From Actinomycetota bacterium (lineage in GTDB: Bacteria > Actinomycetota > Actinomycetes > Nanopelagicales > Nanopelagicaceae), in the NCBI GenBank assembly GCA_947488645.1, contig CANLAC010000065.1, positions 1 to 6,561 of the forward strand: 6,561 nt of DNA, given 5' to 3'. The notes under the pieces were generated by a model. The model saw only the letters and a list, made by a program, of their open reading frames with translations, did no database searches and had not been told where the DNA came from. The first letter of the stretch is position 1. Every line of letters starts with the position of its first letter. Positions 6,120 to 6,561 of the stretch are shown piece by piece. The translations under genes were made by a program, and so were the position numbers.

Positions 6120-6467
6120 TTAGTTAAATGAATCGCCGCATGCACAAGAACCCTGTGCTTGAGGATTATCAATAGTAAATCCCTGCTTTTCGATTGTGTC
6201 GACGAAATCGATCGTTGCACCTGAAAGATAAGGATCACTCATCTTGTCGGTGATTACCTTGACTGCGCCAAATTCGCGCACGATGTCACCATCCATGTTG
6301 CGGTCATCAAAGTAGAGCTGGTACTTAAGGCCTGAACATCCACCTGGCTGCACAGCAACGCGAAGATTCAGATCATCGCGTCCTTCTTGAGCTAGCAGAG
6401 CAGACACCTTTGCGGCGGCTACATCAGTTAGCTGAATTCCAGTTGTTGTCGTTGCTTCAGTTGTCAT
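6120..6467 (-). CDS. erpA: Iron-sulfur cluster insertion/carrier protein (HesB/IscA family)
   Basis: A-type carrier that holds and passes on [Fe-S] clusters to apoproteins in the cytoplasm. The protein has 115 residues, the family length, in one Fe-S biosynthesis domain. The three cluster-binding cysteines are C44 (PGGCSGLKY), C108 and C110 (GSCACGDSFN at the C-terminus), and the conserved GFTIDNP precedes them. The SCACGDSF ending in place of the proteobacterial CGCGxSF is the form I recall from actinobacterial homologues. ATG 6467 is chosen because AAGGAG (6479-6474) lies 6 nt before it; the open frame extends to 6545 but those 26 codons do not resemble the family. It is upstream of adoK and the oxidase genes; delivery of clusters to the Rieske protein of the bc1 complex is a plausible link but inferred only. 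Confidence 0.95.
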   Translation of the reverse strand: MTTEATTTTGIQLTDVAAAKVSALLAQEGRDDLNLRVAVQPGGCSGLKYQLYFDDRNMDGDIVREFGAVKVITDKMSDPYLSGATIDFVDTIEKQGFTIDNPQAQGSCACGDSFN

Positions 6468-6473
6468 TGCACT

Positions 6474-6479
6474 CTCCTT
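6474..6479 (-). promoter_or_regulatory. Ribosome binding site of erpA
   Basis: AAGGAG on the minus strand (6479-6474) with a 6-nt spacer (AGTGCA) before ATG 6467. It decides the start against the longer open frame to 6545 and contrasts with the leaderless-looking adoK and ctaC. Confidence 0.8.
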
Positions 6480-6480
6480 G

Positions 6481-6561
6481 ATTGACTCCTGGTCAAAGCC
6501 TACTCCCCCCGTGTCCGGCAAGCGAGTTGAGGAGCGGTTCAACACGGCCTCTATAGTTATG
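6481..6561. other. Upstream region of erpA with two short inverted repeats
   Basis: About 80 non-coding bases at the right edge. Two inverted repeats share TTGA/TCAA ends: TTGACTCCTGGTCAA (6482-6496) and GTTGAGGAGCGGTTCAAC (6526-6543). The first sits just upstream of the erpA ribosome binding site. A plus-strand TATAGT (6552-6557) with TTGAGG 19 nt upstream (6527-6532), and a minus-strand TAGGCT (6502-6497), are weak promoter candidates. No assignment to a known regulator is possible. Confidence 0.25.

Noticed and set aside
6468..6545. 26-residue N-terminal extension of ErpA.
   Set aside because: A good AAGGAG precedes ATG 6467 and falls within the extension; the family starts near that ATG.
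6559..6561. ATG at the right edge as the start of a divergent gene.
   Set aside because: Only the codon itself is visible and the TATAGT just before it is too close to drive it; nothing can be supported.

Overview
The window looks like a piece of actinobacterial chromosome with moderate, fairly low GC for the phylum. The protein sequences are distinctly actinobacterial: QcrB has PDWY in place of PEWY, there is a small four-helix CtaF subunit, AdoK resembles the mycobacterial enzyme at the same length, and ErpA ends in SCACGDSF. Compact spacing, overlapping genes and two apparently leaderless genes suggest a streamlined planktonic actinobacterium, for example a freshwater acI/Nanopelagicales-type lineage. 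That taxonomic placement is inference and not proven.

Layout: a plus-strand gene enters from the left edge (3' half of qcrB, cytochrome b of the bc1 complex, ending at 893). Everything else is on the minus strand, so transcription order runs right to left: erpA (Fe-S carrier), adoK (PfkB-type adenosine kinase), ctaC, ctaD and ctaF (aa3 oxidase subunits II, I and IV), an SRPBCC/START-like protein, and an EamA/DMT-family transporter. The transporter meets qcrB tail to tail with a 4-base overlap. No intergenic stretch exceeds 100 bases. No RNA genes, mobile elements or CRISPR arrays were seen.

How it works together: QcrB and CtaC/D/F belong to the menaquinol:oxygen electron-transfer chain (the actinobacterial bc1-aa3 supercomplex). 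ErpA-type proteins deliver Fe-S clusters, which the Rieske protein of this chain also needs. The gene order (qcrB, convergent with two variable genes, then ctaF, ctaC, adoK, erpA) matches the order I recall from mycobacteria. The two genes between ctaF and qcrB appear to be the variable slot.

Most notable observations: (1) residues that form the non-redox Mg/Mn site at the subunit I/II interface of A-type oxidases appear to be lost together in CtaD and CtaC, while all haem, CuA, CuB and proton-channel residues are kept; (2) the strong terminator of qcrB lies inside the coding sequence of the opposing transporter gene; (3) ctaC-ctaD-ctaF-SRPBCC-EamA form a very tight run with ATGA and TAATG junctions, linking an uncharacterised START-like protein to the oxidase operon; (4) ctaC and adoK have TANNNT boxes 6-7 nt before ATG and no Shine-Dalgarno, the signature of leaderless transcripts.
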